Shown: piece by piece, positions 17,613 to 26,382 of the stretch | Numbering within the stretch: the stretch's first letter is position 1 | Layout: every line of letters begins with the position of its first letter | Source: SpSt-539 sp964549445 | GTDB taxonomy: Bacteria; Planctomycetota; Phycisphaerae; UBA1845; UTPLA1 | DNA length: 64,000 nucleotides | NCBI GenBank assembly: GCA_964549445.1 | Contig: CAZJVS010000005.1 | Location: forward strand, 1 to 64,000 | Direction: 5' to 3' | Program-made: the position numbers and the translations under genes | Notes under the pieces: generated by a model | Told to the model about the DNA's origin: nothing | Seen by the model: only the letters and a program-made list of their open reading frames with translations | Databases searched by the model: none

Positions 17613-17945
17613 ATGGCGGGAATCGACACCCTCGCATTCAACGACACCGGCTTCGAGAATGACGTTCTCAAATCCCCACAACCCGTCCTGGTCGACTTCT
17701 GGGCCGACTGGTGCATGCCCTGCCGCACCATCGGACCCGTCATCGACGAACTCGCCACCGAATACAAGGGCAAGATCAAGGTCGGCAAGGTCGACACCGA
17801 TGCCAACCAGAACACCGCCGTCAAATACTCCGTTCAGAGCATTCCAACCATCATGCTCTTCAAGGACGGGCAAGTCGTAAAGCGCTGGATCGGCGTCACC
17901 CCCAAGAAAGACTTCAAGGCAGCCATGGACGGCCTGCTCGGCTAG
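17613..17945 (+). CDS. trxA: Thioredoxin
   Basis: A 110-residue, single-domain thioredoxin, which reduces protein disulfides in the cytoplasm. The fold motifs are complete: VLVDFWADW before the redox centre, the active site WCMPC (33-37), cis-proline in SIPTIMLF, and the terminal helix. The active site has Met in place of the usual Gly of WCGPC, which may alter the redox potential. The ATG at 17613 follows GGAG; an upstream in-frame TTG is not needed. The next gene, a CPBP protease, starts 47 bases downstream on the same strand. Confidence 0.95.
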   Translation: MAGIDTLAFNDTGFENDVLKSPQPVLVDFWADWCMPCRTIGPVIDELATEYKGKIKVGKVDTDANQNTAVKYSVQSIPTIMLFKDGQVVKRWIGVTPKKDFKAAMDGLLG

Positions 17946-17992
17946 TCAGCGCGGACCGGCCGCGCAACCGTGACCTCAGGGGCGGTCTCCCG

Positions 17993-18874
17993 ATGCGCCT
18001 GTCCGGCCATCCGCCGCTTGAATACGCCGAAGCCGCACTGATCCTCCTCGGCATCGCCGTCACCATCACGGCGGTGTTCAACCTCGTGCGTCGCGGGACG
18101 TGGCGAGAAATCTTCACACTTCGCGCCATCCCGACAACAAGCTTTTCCGCGCTCGACCTCCTCGGTTACTTCCTGCTGACAAACGTGATCGGAATGCTGT
18201 GTCTCTCGCTTCTGCCGAGCCCTTTGCCCACGTCGGCTCCGGTCACGTCTCAGCCGGACCCGCCCGTTGCCAACGCGCCCGCCACGGCCGCCGCCGGCCT
18301 CCTCGTCCCGACGTCCGGCGCCTTGCTGATCCTCGCGCTCACGCCGCTGCGGGTACGGGGCCGTTTCCGCGGCTTCGGCCTCGACGCGACTTCGTGGCGG
18401 CGGGCCGTCTTCTCGGCCCTGCTTTGGTACCTCGCGATATGGCCGTTCTGCGCCGGCGCGCTGGTGTTGACGCGCTCAATCGTGCATCGATTCGCGCCCG
18501 AACATCACTTCGATGAGCACTCGACGTTGAACCTGCTGCGATTAGCCGGGGAAGGCCCGGCCTGGGTGCGCATCTTCCTCGTCCTCGGCGCAGTGATCGC
18601 GGCCCCACTCGCCGAAGAGCTGTTGTTTCGCGGAATGATTCTCACGATGCTGCAGCGCGCGTCCGGTTCACCCTGGATCGCCGCACTCGGCGCCGCGGCG
18701 ATCTTCGCCGCGTTTCATTGGAGCAACCCCGACGCCGTGCTTCCCCTCTTCATCTTCGGTAGCGCCCTCGGTGTCGCCTTCGCGCGGAGCGGCTCACTCG
18801 CCGTGCCGATCGTCATGCACGTCTGCTTCAACGCAAAAACCATTCTGTGGTTAATGCTCGGCGCGCCGGCCTGA
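17993..18874 (+). CDS. CPBP-family intramembrane metalloprotease
   Basis: The 293-residue membrane protein belongs to the CAAX-protease/bacteriocin-processing (CPBP, Abi) family. All three active-site motifs are present: EELLFR (208-213), FAAFH (238-242) and HVCFN (276-280), which bind the metal and activate water. About seven hydrophobic segments are seen, with a proline- and threonine-rich loop around residues 76-100. The start is ATG 17993 because the frame upstream of it runs through the thioredoxin gene in another register. Targets are unknown; no bacteriocin or prenylation gene is adjacent. Confidence 0.88.
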   Translation: MRLSGHPPLEYAEAALILLGIAVTITAVFNLVRRGTWREIFTLRAIPTTSFSALDLLGYFLLTNVIGMLCLSLLPSPLPTSAPVTSQPDPPVANAPATAAAGLLVPTSGALLILALTPLRVRGRFRGFGLDATSWRRAVFSALLWYLAIWPFCAGALVLTRSIVHRFAPEHHFDEHSTLNLLRLAGEGPAWVRIFLVLGAVIAAPLAEELLFRGMILTMLQRASGSPWIAALGAAAIFAAFHWSNPDAVLPLFIFGSALGVAFARSGSLAVPIVMHVCFNAKTILWLMLGAPA

Positions 18875-18907
18875 AATACTCGGCGCACCAACTCGAAAAG
18901 ATCGCTC

Positions 18908-19576
18908 TCAGAAAAACATCGTGACGAAGAACCGCGTCCCGCCCGTCGCGCCGTCGCACGGCCCCACAGTCGTCGAGCTGGACCTCACCACCGCATCGGG
19001 ATGATCTACCAGCCAGCGATTGATCCGCATCTGCAACTCCGCGATCCCCGTGCTCGTCGGTTCCGCGTCAAAGATCAGACAGCGCGTCCCGTTCATGGCG
19101 TGCGCCGGTTCCACCGCCGCTTCAAGCGAAGCCGACTCGACGGGCTGCTCGAGTAACGGCTCCTCGGCCGCCGCCTCGGTGTACTCCTCCGCCAGTGCCG
19201 GCGCTGCGTACGCCTCCGCGGCCAGTGCCGTCAATGCCGCCTCTTCCGCTGCCCGAAGCGCCGCCTCCGCTTCGGCCTGCTCTCGAGCGGCTTGCTCCGC
19301 CGCCTCCCGCGCCGCACGTTCTTCGGCTACCCGCGCCGCCTGCTCCTGCGCCTCACGCGCCGCTTGCTCTTCAGCTTCCCGCGCCGCGGCCGCCTCCGCA
19401 TCACGCGCCTTCTGTGCCGAGGCCGCACGGGCCATGGCCACCTGTCGCCGCAAAGCATCGACGCAGGCCACGCAAAGCAGCTTTTTCTCGACCAGCCCCG
19501 CCCGCCGCTGAATGATCTCTTCGGCGGTTATCGTCCCGCCGCACTTTTCGCATGTGCGTGTCTGCTGCATCGTCAT
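18908..19576 (-). CDS. Zinc-ribbon protein with Ala/Glu-rich coiled coil
   Basis: The 222-residue product is not a recognised family. Residues 9-38 form a zinc ribbon (CEKCGG ... CVAC). Residues about 48-125 are a low-complexity helical rod of Ala, Glu, Arg and Gln with a recurring EEQAAREA-type unit, certain to form a coiled coil or single helix. After an acidic linker, the last ~55 residues form a compact alpha/beta-looking segment (INRWLVDHPDAVV ... RFFVTMFF) with two isolated Cys. GGGAGG precedes the ATG. It is divergent from the SirB1-like gene. The zinc ribbon suggests a nucleic-acid or scaffolding role, but this is a guess. Confidence 0.7.
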   Translation of the reverse strand: MTMQQTRTCEKCGGTITAEEIIQRRAGLVEKKLLCVACVDALRRQVAMARAASAQKARDAEAAAAREAEEQAAREAQEQAARVAEERAAREAAEQAAREQAEAEAALRAAEEAALTALAAEAYAAPALAEEYTEAAAEEPLLEQPVESASLEAAVEPAHAMNGTRCLIFDAEPTSTGIAELQMRINRWLVDHPDAVVRSSSTTVGPCDGATGGTRFFVTMFF

Positions 19577-19672
19577 CGCCCGCCTCCCATTCCGGCCGGA
19601 ATGTCGAACCGGAAGCCCCGTCCGCTCCTGTCAGTCTACTTCCCGCACGCCCATCGGGTCAATTCCAACTTT

Positions 19673-19701
19673 CTGCCAACTCGTCCACGTCCGATTAGAA
19701 T
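19673..19701 (+). promoter_or_regulatory. Probable leaderless promoter of the SirB1-like gene
   Basis: CTGCCA (19673-19678) and TAGAAT (19696-19701) are 17 bases apart. The GTG at 19710 begins 8 bases after the -10 box, about where transcription should start, so the transcript may have no 5' leader. Confidence 0.45.
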
Positions 19702-19709
19702 ACCGGGTC

Positions 19710-20543
19710 GTGTCAACCGGCGTGTCCGATAGCTTCTGCGACGTACTCGAACTCACGGATGAGCAGATCCGCCTCGGCGCTGCCTGTCTCCATCTCGCTC
19801 GCGACGAATACTCGGGCCTCTCAGTGCCCGCCTACCTCAAGCGGCTCGACGACCTCGCCGACCGCGTACTTGTCTGCGAATCCGGTCGCTCCGCCGAACG
19901 CCGCATCGCCGCCCTCACGCGCGTCCTCGTTCAAGAAGAGGGCTTCGGCGGTAACCGCGGCGCCTACTACGACCCGAAAAACAGCTACCTGAATGACGTC
20001 ATCGATCGCCATCGCGGAATACCCATCTCGCTTGCCGCTGTCTGGATCGACGTCGCTCGCCGCATCGGCTGGCCGGTCTGCGGCGTCGGGCTTCCCGGCC
20101 ACTTCCTGGTCGGCTACCGCCACCGAAACGGCGTGATCCTCATCGACGCGTTTAATTCCGGCCAACTCGTCACGCGCGACGACTGTCGCAAGAAGCTGCG
20201 AGATCTTTACGGCGACGGCGTTTCGCTCCGTCCCGAATTCCTCAGGCCTACACCTATCCGCGGAATCCTCACCCGCATGCTGACCAATCTGCATGGCATC
20301 TACAAGGAGTGCGGCGACCTCGTCCGTACCGAACGCGTATTGAGACGTCTCGCCGTCCTTTGTCCACGTTCCGCCGTCGTCATTCACGAGCTTAGCTCGC
20401 TCGCCATGAAACGCGGCCACTACGTCGAAGCCGCCGCCCTCCTCCGACACGCTCTGACACTCATCTCCCCGAATGACGAATCCCGCCTTCACCTCCGACG
20501 AGAATTGGTCCAGGCCACGCGCGCAATTGTCGAACGAAACTGA
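19710..20543 (+). CDS. SirB1-like transglutaminase-fold protein with TPR-like tail
   Basis: The 277-residue product matches the SirB1 (transglutaminase-like) family: LARDEYSGLSVPAYLKRLDDLA at the N-terminus, a GAYYDPKNSYLNDVIDRHRGIPISLA core and GLPGHFLVGY. A helical tail (about 190-270) resembles tetratricopeptide repeats. The usual catalytic Cys-His-Asp triad of transglutaminases is not clear, and the biochemical role of the family is poorly known. The frame is open from 19512, but the conserved sequence begins just after the GTG at 19710, which sits 8 bases after a TAGAAT box; GTG 19722 is an alternative. No Shine-Dalgarno site is visible. Confidence 0.8.
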   Translation: MSTGVSDSFCDVLELTDEQIRLGAACLHLARDEYSGLSVPAYLKRLDDLADRVLVCESGRSAERRIAALTRVLVQEEGFGGNRGAYYDPKNSYLNDVIDRHRGIPISLAAVWIDVARRIGWPVCGVGLPGHFLVGYRHRNGVILIDAFNSGQLVTRDDCRKKLRDLYGDGVSLRPEFLRPTPIRGILTRMLTNLHGIYKECGDLVRTERVLRRLAVLCPRSAVVIHELSSLAMKRGHYVEAAALLRHALTLISPNDESRLHLRRELVQATRAIVERN

Positions 20544-20591
20544 TCCCCCGCTGCCGCCCCAATCCCTCGCCACCCAATCCCTCCCGAAAAG

Positions 20592-21533
20592 CTACGCCCC
20601 GATCGCCCCGGGAATCCGCGCCAGTCCGACAAGCAGAAGTCCCAGCGAAACGACCATGAGCACCAGCGTCACAATCGTCGTCGAATTCCCCGGCGGCCGC
20701 TCCATCGTCAGCAACAATCCCGCCGGCAGGACCAGCAAACCCGCCGTCGTCAGCGGCTGATGCAGCCACAACTCGAGTCCCGCCGCGCACACCAGTGCCC
20801 CGATGGCCGCCAGGTTCCACTTCCGTTGCCCCAGTCCCACCCGCCGCGTTGCCAGCACCATCCCCCAAAGGATGATCACCAGCACGCCGACGGCCGCGTA
20901 GATCGGCCGGTCCTGTCGTGCGACCAGCAGCGCGTGATGCGCCGCGAGAATCGCCGCCGTGGCGTAAAGCGCCCATCGTGCAATGCGAAACCGGCTGCGC
21001 GTCAACTCAGCCAATACCCCGCGACCGCCGACGCGCTGCATGACTGGAACCGGCTGCGCCAGGGCTGGATTCGCCGACGTAACCCCGCCGCCCGACACAA
21101 CTCGCGGGGCCTGGACGGCGCCGACGCTGAATCGCAGGACGTACTTTCCAACCCGCATGACCTGGTTTGGTTGCAGCCGCGCAAGGACTTTCTGCGAACC
21201 ATCGGCGTTCTCGCTCCATTGCGAGACCGCCAACAGCCCCTCGGGGGCTAATTGGAGCAGACAGTGCCGCTCCGCGACCGCCCCGCCCGGCAAATAGAGC
21301 CAGTTGTCTGCGGCCGATCCGACCGGGAGCGCCAGATCGACAGGAATCAGCAGCTCCTCGCCCGCCCGCTCGGGACCCGCGATGACTTTCAGATACCCGC
21401 GCTTCCGTTCGCCGTTCGATTCGAGGTCCAGCGAGAGTTCGGTTTGGCAGGCCGGGCACAGAACGGTCTCCAGGACGTCCGTACGTCCGCACTCCATCGC
21501 CCGCCCGCATCGGCAGTAGATGATGTCGCCCAT
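20592..21533 (-). CDS. Zinc-ribbon, FHA-like, multi-pass membrane protein
   Basis: The 313-residue product has three parts. Residues 6-30 form a zinc ribbon (CRCGRAMEC ... CPAC). Residues about 45-140 look like a forkhead-associated domain, with PVGSAADNWLYLPG and VAERHCLLQL where FHA domains have the GR and S-x-x-H motifs that bind phosphothreonine. After a linker there are five or six hydrophobic segments up to the C-terminus. ATG 21533 is chosen because the zinc ribbon starts there. The function is unknown; a membrane-bound reader of Ser/Thr phosphorylation is possible. Confidence 0.65.
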   Translation of the reverse strand: MGDIIYCRCGRAMECGRTDVLETVLCPACQTELSLDLESNGERKRGYLKVIAGPERAGEELLIPVDLALPVGSAADNWLYLPGGAVAERHCLLQLAPEGLLAVSQWSENADGSQKVLARLQPNQVMRVGKYVLRFSVGAVQAPRVVSGGGVTSANPALAQPVPVMQRVGGRGVLAELTRSRFRIARWALYATAAILAAHHALLVARQDRPIYAAVGVLVIILWGMVLATRRVGLGQRKWNLAAIGALVCAAGLELWLHQPLTTAGLLVLPAGLLLTMERPPGNSTTIVTLVLMVVSLGLLLVGLARIPGAIGA

Positions 21534-21595
21534 GCTCGCCCGCGACCGTTCACCAGTTGTGTCCGCCGGCGGAGAACGCACCGCCGTGCGACGTG

Positions 21596-22987
21596 TTACT
21601 TTAGGATCGGCAGCAACTCACCCACCGGGCGGGCGACGAGATCGTAATCGCGCCGCCCGCTGCAGCGGACCTTGACGAAGTCGCCCCGATCAAACTCCCC
21701 GCCCTCAACAAATGTGACGCTGTCAATCTCCGGTGCCTGCCCTGCGTGCCGGGCCGGATAGACGCCGTTGCGGCCGAAGTCGTCGATTACGACCTCCAGA
21801 GTGCGCCCTCGCATCGCCGCCGCCCGCGAAAACGCGACGGCCTGCTGTGTCTTCATAAGCCGGTCCACGCGCTCCTGCTTGACCGTCTCCGCAACTTGTA
21901 CCTTCATTCGACCGGAAGGTGTCTCGGCTTCCAGCGAATAGGGAAAAACTCCGACCGCATCAAAACCGAAGTCCTTTACAAACTGTTCCAGCTCGCGAAA
22001 TTCCGCTTCCGTCTCGCCCGGGAACCCGGCGATGAACGTGGTTCGAATCGTCACGCCCGTAATTCGCTCACGAACCCGCTGCAACAAATCCTCCGTTGCG
22101 CGCCGGTCGACCCGCCGATGCATTGCCTTCAGCACGCGGTCGTTGATGTGCTGCAGCGGCATGTCGATGTACTTCACAACGCGGTCGCACGTCGCGATCG
22201 CGTCAATCAGGTCGTCGCTCACCTCGGTCGGATATACATACATCAACCGCAGCCAGTTCAGGTCGTCGAGTTCATTCAATTCTCGCAATAACCCGGCCAA
22301 TCCCGCTGCGTATCCGATATCCCGCCCATAGCTCGACGTGTCCTGCCCGATCAGCATGATCTCGCGGGCGCCATCTTTGATGAGTTCACGGCATTCGGTC
22401 GCGATCTGCCTTGGCGTCTTGCAATGCATCGGCCCCCGGATCGAAGGGATCGTGCAGAAGGTGCACTTCTGGTCACACCCCTCGCTGATCCGCACGTACG
22501 CATAGTGATTCGGTGTCAGTCGCAGCCGCGCCCGATCCGTCCACTTGTTCTTCTTCAGTGGATGGTAGTCCGCAAGGAACAACAGCGGCTCACCGGCCTT
22601 TCGCCGCTGGCCGTTCACACCAGCTCGCGGCCCGCCCGCGACCGCTCGCACGATGTCCTCGCGATTATTCACGCCGACCAGCGCGTCGATCTCCGGAACG
22701 TCCTCTGCAAGCCGCTGCCCGTCTCGTTGCACCAGGCAGCCCGCTACGACGATCCGCTTCAGCTCCCCGGCCCGCTTCCGTTTCGCCGCCTCCCGCAGAA
22801 TGCCGACCGCCTCATCGCGCGACGCCGCCAGAAATCCGCAGGTGTTGACGACCAGCACGTCCGAAGCCAGACCCTCCCCGACCACCGGACACCCGGCCTC
22901 AGCCAGAAGGCCCAGCATCTTCTCGGAATCCACCAGGTTCTTGGGGCACCCGAGCGATATGAATGAAACTGTCGGACTCTTCGGCAT
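21596..22987 (-). CDS. rimO: Ribosomal protein S12 methylthiotransferase RimO
   Basis: RimO is a radical-SAM enzyme that adds a methylthio group to an aspartate of ribosomal protein S12. The 463-residue product has the three-part family layout: an N-terminal UPF0004 domain with cysteines in LGCPKN, NTCGF and AGCLVQ for the auxiliary cluster; a radical-SAM core with CDQKCTFC; and a C-terminal TRAM domain from about residue 395. LGCPKNLVDSE and IPSIRGPMHCKTP favour RimO over MiaB. ATG 22987 is placed at the start of conserved sequence. A TAGAAT box lies 23 bases upstream (23011-23016). Confidence 0.95.
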   Translation of the reverse strand: MPKSPTVSFISLGCPKNLVDSEKMLGLLAEAGCPVVGEGLASDVLVVNTCGFLAASRDEAVGILREAAKRKRAGELKRIVVAGCLVQRDGQRLAEDVPEIDALVGVNNREDIVRAVAGGPRAGVNGQRRKAGEPLLFLADYHPLKKNKWTDRARLRLTPNHYAYVRISEGCDQKCTFCTIPSIRGPMHCKTPRQIATECRELIKDGAREIMLIGQDTSSYGRDIGYAAGLAGLLRELNELDDLNWLRLMYVYPTEVSDDLIDAIATCDRVVKYIDMPLQHINDRVLKAMHRRVDRRATEDLLQRVRERITGVTIRTTFIAGFPGETEAEFRELEQFVKDFGFDAVGVFPYSLEAETPSGRMKVQVAETVKQERVDRLMKTQQAVAFSRAAAMRGRTLEVVIDDFGRNGVYPARHAGQAPEIDSVTFVEGGEFDRGDFVKVRCSGRRDYDLVARPVGELLPILK

Positions 22988-23010
22988 CAAGCACGCTCGC
23001 CAAAGATGCC

Positions 23011-23016
23011 ATTCTA
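23011..23016 (-). promoter_or_regulatory. -10-like box TAGAAT before rimO
   Basis: TAGAAT is read on the minus strand, 23 bases before the rimO ATG and close to the 3' end of the upstream ychF-like gene. No good -35 hexamer is found at 16-18 bases. Confidence 0.35.
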
Positions 23017-23019
23017 GCG

Positions 23020-24084
23020 TCACCCGCTGTGTCGAAACAGAATCACATCTCCGTCCTGCACGACGTAGCTCTTCCCTTCCAACCGCACCTTCCCCGCCGC
23101 CTTCGCCCCTTTCATGTCGCCCGCCGCCTTCAAATCCGCGAACGCCACCGTCTCAGCCCGGATGAACCCACGTTGAATATCGCTATGAATTTTCCCCGCC
23201 GCCTCCACTGCCGAGAGGTCCTTGCGGATCGTCCAGGCCCGGACCTCCTCTTCCCCCGCCGTGAGGAACGAGATAAGACCCACCGCCTCATAGCACGTCC
23301 GAATTAATCGATTCTTAGCAGGAGCTTCCAACCCCAGGTCCGCCAGGAACGCCGTCCGATCCGCCGCCGGAAGCTGGGCGATCTCCGCCTCGATCTCCGC
23401 CGACAGCGCAATCGTCCCCGCAGCCGTCGGATGCGCAAATGCCGCCGGCTTCGTGATGTCGCCTTCCCCGACGTTCACCACCACGATGAGCGGCTTCTGC
23501 ATCATGAATCCGAAACTCGTCGTCAGCTTCTGTTCTTCCTCGTTATGCACCGCCTCGCCGATCGGTTGCTCCTTCTCGAGCAGCCCCCGGATCCGCTGCA
23601 TCAGTGCCAGCTCGCGCTTCTCGACCTCCTGTGTCTTGCTCGGCTTCGCCGCCGATTTCTCCAGCTTCTCGATCCGCTTCGTGACCTGCTCCAAGTCGGC
23701 GAAGAGCAACTCGGTATGAAGCTCGTCCAGGTCAGCCTTGGGGTCGACCCGGCCCCGGTACGGCGCGACGCCACCCGACTCAAACGCCCGAACCACCGCC
23801 ACCAGCCCGTCGCACGTCCGCAGGTCGGCCGCATACCTCCGAAACTCGGCCTGACCGTGCGGATCGCTCAGCGAAATCCCCGGCACGTCGATGAACTCAA
23901 GCGTCGCTTCCGTGTATTTCTTCGGCTTGTAGATCCCCGCCAGGAAGTCGAGGCGCGCATCCGGCACCTTCACCGCCGCCCGCCGCTCAACCCCCATTTG
24001 CGCCGGATCGGCCGGCTGGCCCGTAATTGCCGTGAAGAGTCTTGACTTGCCCGACTGTGGCGGTCCGATCAATGCGAATTTCAT
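23020..24084 (-). CDS. ychF: YchF/OLA1-family ATPase
   Basis: The 354-residue product is an Obg-like P-loop NTPase that associates with ribosomes. It has the G1 loop GPPQSGKS (7-14), switch motif DVPG in EFIDVPGISLSD, a long helical coiled-coil insert (about 140-180), and a C-terminal TGS domain with KIHSDIQRGFIRAE. The G4 region reads VVNVGEGD, not the GTP-selecting NKxD, in line with the ATP preference of the family. The ATG at 24084 lies only 6 bases after a TACAAT box, so the transcript may be leaderless. It precedes rimO by 32 bases on the same strand. Confidence 0.93.
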   Translation of the reverse strand: MKFALIGPPQSGKSRLFTAITGQPADPAQMGVERRAAVKVPDARLDFLAGIYKPKKYTEATLEFIDVPGISLSDPHGQAEFRRYAADLRTCDGLVAVVRAFESGGVAPYRGRVDPKADLDELHTELLFADLEQVTKRIEKLEKSAAKPSKTQEVEKRELALMQRIRGLLEKEQPIGEAVHNEEEQKLTTSFGFMMQKPLIVVVNVGEGDITKPAAFAHPTAAGTIALSAEIEAEIAQLPAADRTAFLADLGLEAPAKNRLIRTCYEAVGLISFLTAGEEEVRAWTIRKDLSAVEAAGKIHSDIQRGFIRAETVAFADLKAAGDMKGAKAAGKVRLEGKSYVVQDGDVILFRHSG

Positions 24085-24090
24085 GGGCCG

Positions 24091-24096
24091 ATTGTA
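24091..24096 (-). promoter_or_regulatory. -10-like box TACAAT directly before ychF
   Basis: TACAAT on the minus strand ends 6 bases before the ychF ATG. Transcription would start at or next to the A of the start codon. No Shine-Dalgarno site or strong -35 box is seen. Confidence 0.4.
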
Positions 24097-24141
24097 CGGG
24101 GGGATGTCGAAACACGTAAGACGCGCCGCGCTGCCGTGCGA

Positions 24142-25470
24142 TCACTTCGCAGCGCAAACGTCGCCGCTTCCCACCAGCCAGAAGCGATTCTTGCCCGCAC
24201 GCTTTGCTTCAAGCAGCGCCTGGTCGGCTTGGAGCAGCAACTCCTGCGATGTTCGCCCCTGCCACGGAAAATGCGCCAATCCCCCGCTGCAAGTCAGCGA
24301 GCCGGTCGAGCGCGCCCCAAGCCGCTCAAACCGGTGCACGCTCATCGCCTGCCGGAACCGGTTCAGCACGTCGATCACCTGCGCCGGCTGCTGTGGCCCC
24401 TCGGACCGCGGCCCTTCCGCGTCCCAGAACACAACGACGAACTCATCGCCGCCGTAGCGAGCCACAAGGTCCTGCTTCCGGCAGCACTGCCGGAACAGTT
24501 GTCCGGTCTCGCGAATGATGTCGTCCCCCACCTCGTGCCCGAACGAGTCATTGAAGGTCTTGAACTCATCGATGTCGAACAGCAGCACCGTCACCGGAAA
24601 CTGCTCGCGCTCGGCTCGCACCAGCACCTCGTCGAGAAACGCCAGCAGTCGCCGTCGATTCGGCAGCTTCGTCAGGTCATCCTGCATCGCGAGCTGCCGC
24701 CACTGTCGCCCGCGCGCCGCGACTTCCAACAAGTTCCCGAACAGCCCGGCGTAAACCTTGAGCTTCTCGGTATCGCTCGCGTGATATGCATCGAGCAACG
24801 TAGCTCCGACCCGAATCTGCCCGATCACCCGCCCGTCCAGCACGATGTCCTGAACGAGCACGGCTCGGTCCACCAATGCACGATGATTCGGCCCAACCGC
24901 CCCGGTCGAGCCATCGACAACGATCAGGACCGACTCCGCCCGCAGCGCCGCCGCAACGACGCACGCCATCTCGCGCAGGACCTCCGCCCCGCCTTCCGAA
25001 ACGATCGGCAGCAGCCGCCCCAGCCGCGCCAGCTCGTCGTGGGTTGGCACTTCAACCCGCGGCGGCGACAACCAGCGCTTTCGCGTCGGGCTGCTCGCGA
25101 TGTGCAGCGCTTTCTGTAGATCCTCGGCCGTCGGCGGAAAGATAACGTAATCGTCCAGCCCCGCCGAAAGCAGCCGCCGCGTCAGCGGCTCATACGCCGG
25201 CTCACAACACATGACGACCCGCGCTTCGCCGGCCGCCGCCTTCACGGCCGCGATTGCGCTCTCGGCCCGCCGGCATTCAGGATCGACTCCGAGGACGACG
25301 CCCTGCGTCGGGGCCCGCGGTAACTCGGCAACCGCCGTCACATAGTCGGCGACGCCGATCACCGGCACCGGCGAAAAGTACTCGCGCACGAATGGCGACA
25401 GCCGCGCCTGGTCACCTGCGACCAGCAGCCGCGGCTCGATGTATCCAAGATCGCCGTTCACATCCGACAT
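24142..25470 (-). CDS. Diguanylate cyclase (GGDEF) with degenerate receiver and GAF-like region
   Basis: The 442-residue product ends in a GGDEF domain (about 275-430) that makes c-di-GMP. The active site is intact (RYGGDEFVVVF), and an RKQD tetrad five residues before it is the RxxD inhibitory site for product feedback. The first ~120 residues resemble a receiver domain (LLVAGDQARLSPF, GVVLGVD, VVMCCEPAYEPLTRRLLSAGLDDYV) but a clear acidic pocket is lacking. The middle third looks GAF-like. The upstream receiver-like gene ends at its start codon (TGATG overlap), so the two are coupled. GTG 25473 could also serve as start. Confidence 0.9.
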   Translation of the reverse strand: MSDVNGDLGYIEPRLLVAGDQARLSPFVREYFSPVPVIGVADYVTAVAELPRAPTQGVVLGVDPECRRAESAIAAVKAAAGEARVVMCCEPAYEPLTRRLLSAGLDDYVIFPPTAEDLQKALHIASSPTRKRWLSPPRVEVPTHDELARLGRLLPIVSEGGAEVLREMACVVAAALRAESVLIVVDGSTGAVGPNHRALVDRAVLVQDIVLDGRVIGQIRVGATLLDAYHASDTEKLKVYAGLFGNLLEVAARGRQWRQLAMQDDLTKLPNRRRLLAFLDEVLVRAEREQFPVTVLLFDIDEFKTFNDSFGHEVGDDIIRETGQLFRQCCRKQDLVARYGGDEFVVVFWDAEGPRSEGPQQPAQVIDVLNRFRQAMSVHRFERLGARSTGSLTCSGGLAHFPWQGRTSQELLLQADQALLEAKRAGKNRFWLVGSGDVCAAK

Positions 25471-26132
25471 CACGTCGCCCCCTCGTTCGATTCGCCCGCG
25501 TCCGGATGCAACAACGCCGCGAGTTCCACAGGGGTGATCTGCGCCGATTCGCCGCCGCCCAGAATATCGTCTTCAAGATTGGCTGGCTGCGGAGCGGGCG
25601 CGATGCGAGCCGGCGGTCGCCGCGTCGGCGTCGCGCCGGACTCTCCACCCATCCGTGCCCGCACAGCGTCGTGCAGCTTCATTTCCGGCGGTGCGGCCTC
25701 ACTCGGCGTCGTCTCTGACGCTTGCGTCGGGGTAGTCATTCCATTCGTCGGCGGTTCAGTCTTGAGCGTCGCGCCGATCGCCTTGAATCGTGCCACCGCC
25801 TCGCCGGCCGTGAGCGCTCCGGACGCCCGGGAGGACGCACCCGAAACATCGGTCCGCATCGCAAACGCGACAACCCACGGAAAATACTGTTGAACGACTT
25901 CGAATACGCCGAGTTCCGCGCGATCAGCCGTCCGCGTATCGACCAGTAACATCCGCACGCCGCGCTGCGCGTCGCTCCCGATCCGCACGAGCGCGGAGTA
26001 AACGTTTTCAACCGTTTCGACCGCCGCACCGGCAGCCGACAGACTCTCCGCCATGACGCGCGGCAGTTCGTCGCTCGCGTCGCCCACCAGAATCACGCCG
26101 ATCATCGACCTCTCACCGGCCGACGTAGCCAT
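25470..26132 (-). CDS. Receiver-like regulatory protein upstream of the GGDEF gene
   Basis: The 220-residue product has an N-terminal receiver-like fold (IGVILVGDASDELPRVMAESLSAAGA, then RMLLVDTRTADRAELG and WVVAFAMRT), with an Asp at the strand-3 position (LLVDTRT). The rest is a Pro/Thr/Ala-rich low-complexity linker and a short acidic tail (LEDDILGGGES). No output domain is recognisable. It ends on the start codon of the diguanylate cyclase, so it may be its partner. ATG 26132 follows AGG closely; an in-frame ATG at 26240 is possible but has no ribosome site. Confidence 0.6.
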   Translation of the reverse strand: MATSAGERSMIGVILVGDASDELPRVMAESLSAAGAAVETVENVYSALVRIGSDAQRGVRMLLVDTRTADRAELGVFEVVQQYFPWVVAFAMRTDVSGASSRASGALTAGEAVARFKAIGATLKTEPPTNGMTTPTQASETTPSEAAPPEMKLHDAVRARMGGESGATPTRRPPARIAPAPQPANLEDDILGGGESAQITPVELAALLHPDAGESNEGAT

Positions 26133-26233
26133 GTGCCTGCCCCATTCAGTACGTACGCCGTACGATCCGACGCCACTTGCCGACCGTCTCAGGTCCGGGT
26201 ATTCCGCAATCACGACTTCGGCCGATAAAATAC

Positions 26234-26248
26234 CCTGCATTGTGCAGG
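26234..26248. promoter_or_regulatory. Palindrome in the divergent region before the PBP4-type gene
   Basis: CCTGCA (26234-26239) and TGCAGG (26243-26248) are separated by TTG, forming a perfect 6-base inverted repeat in the 250-base divergent region between the receiver-like gene and the PBP4-like gene. It could be an operator; nothing shows which protein would bind. Confidence 0.3.
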
Positions 26249-26382
26249 CAATACCGCGCTCGAAGAGCGGAACAGCGGCAATTTTTGCCCAAACGGTCGA
26301 TTCCCCAAGCGAGTCTAGCCAGACCCGAAGGACGAGTCAAAATCGCCGCAACTCCAGAAGCCATGGCAGGTATGAACTTACG

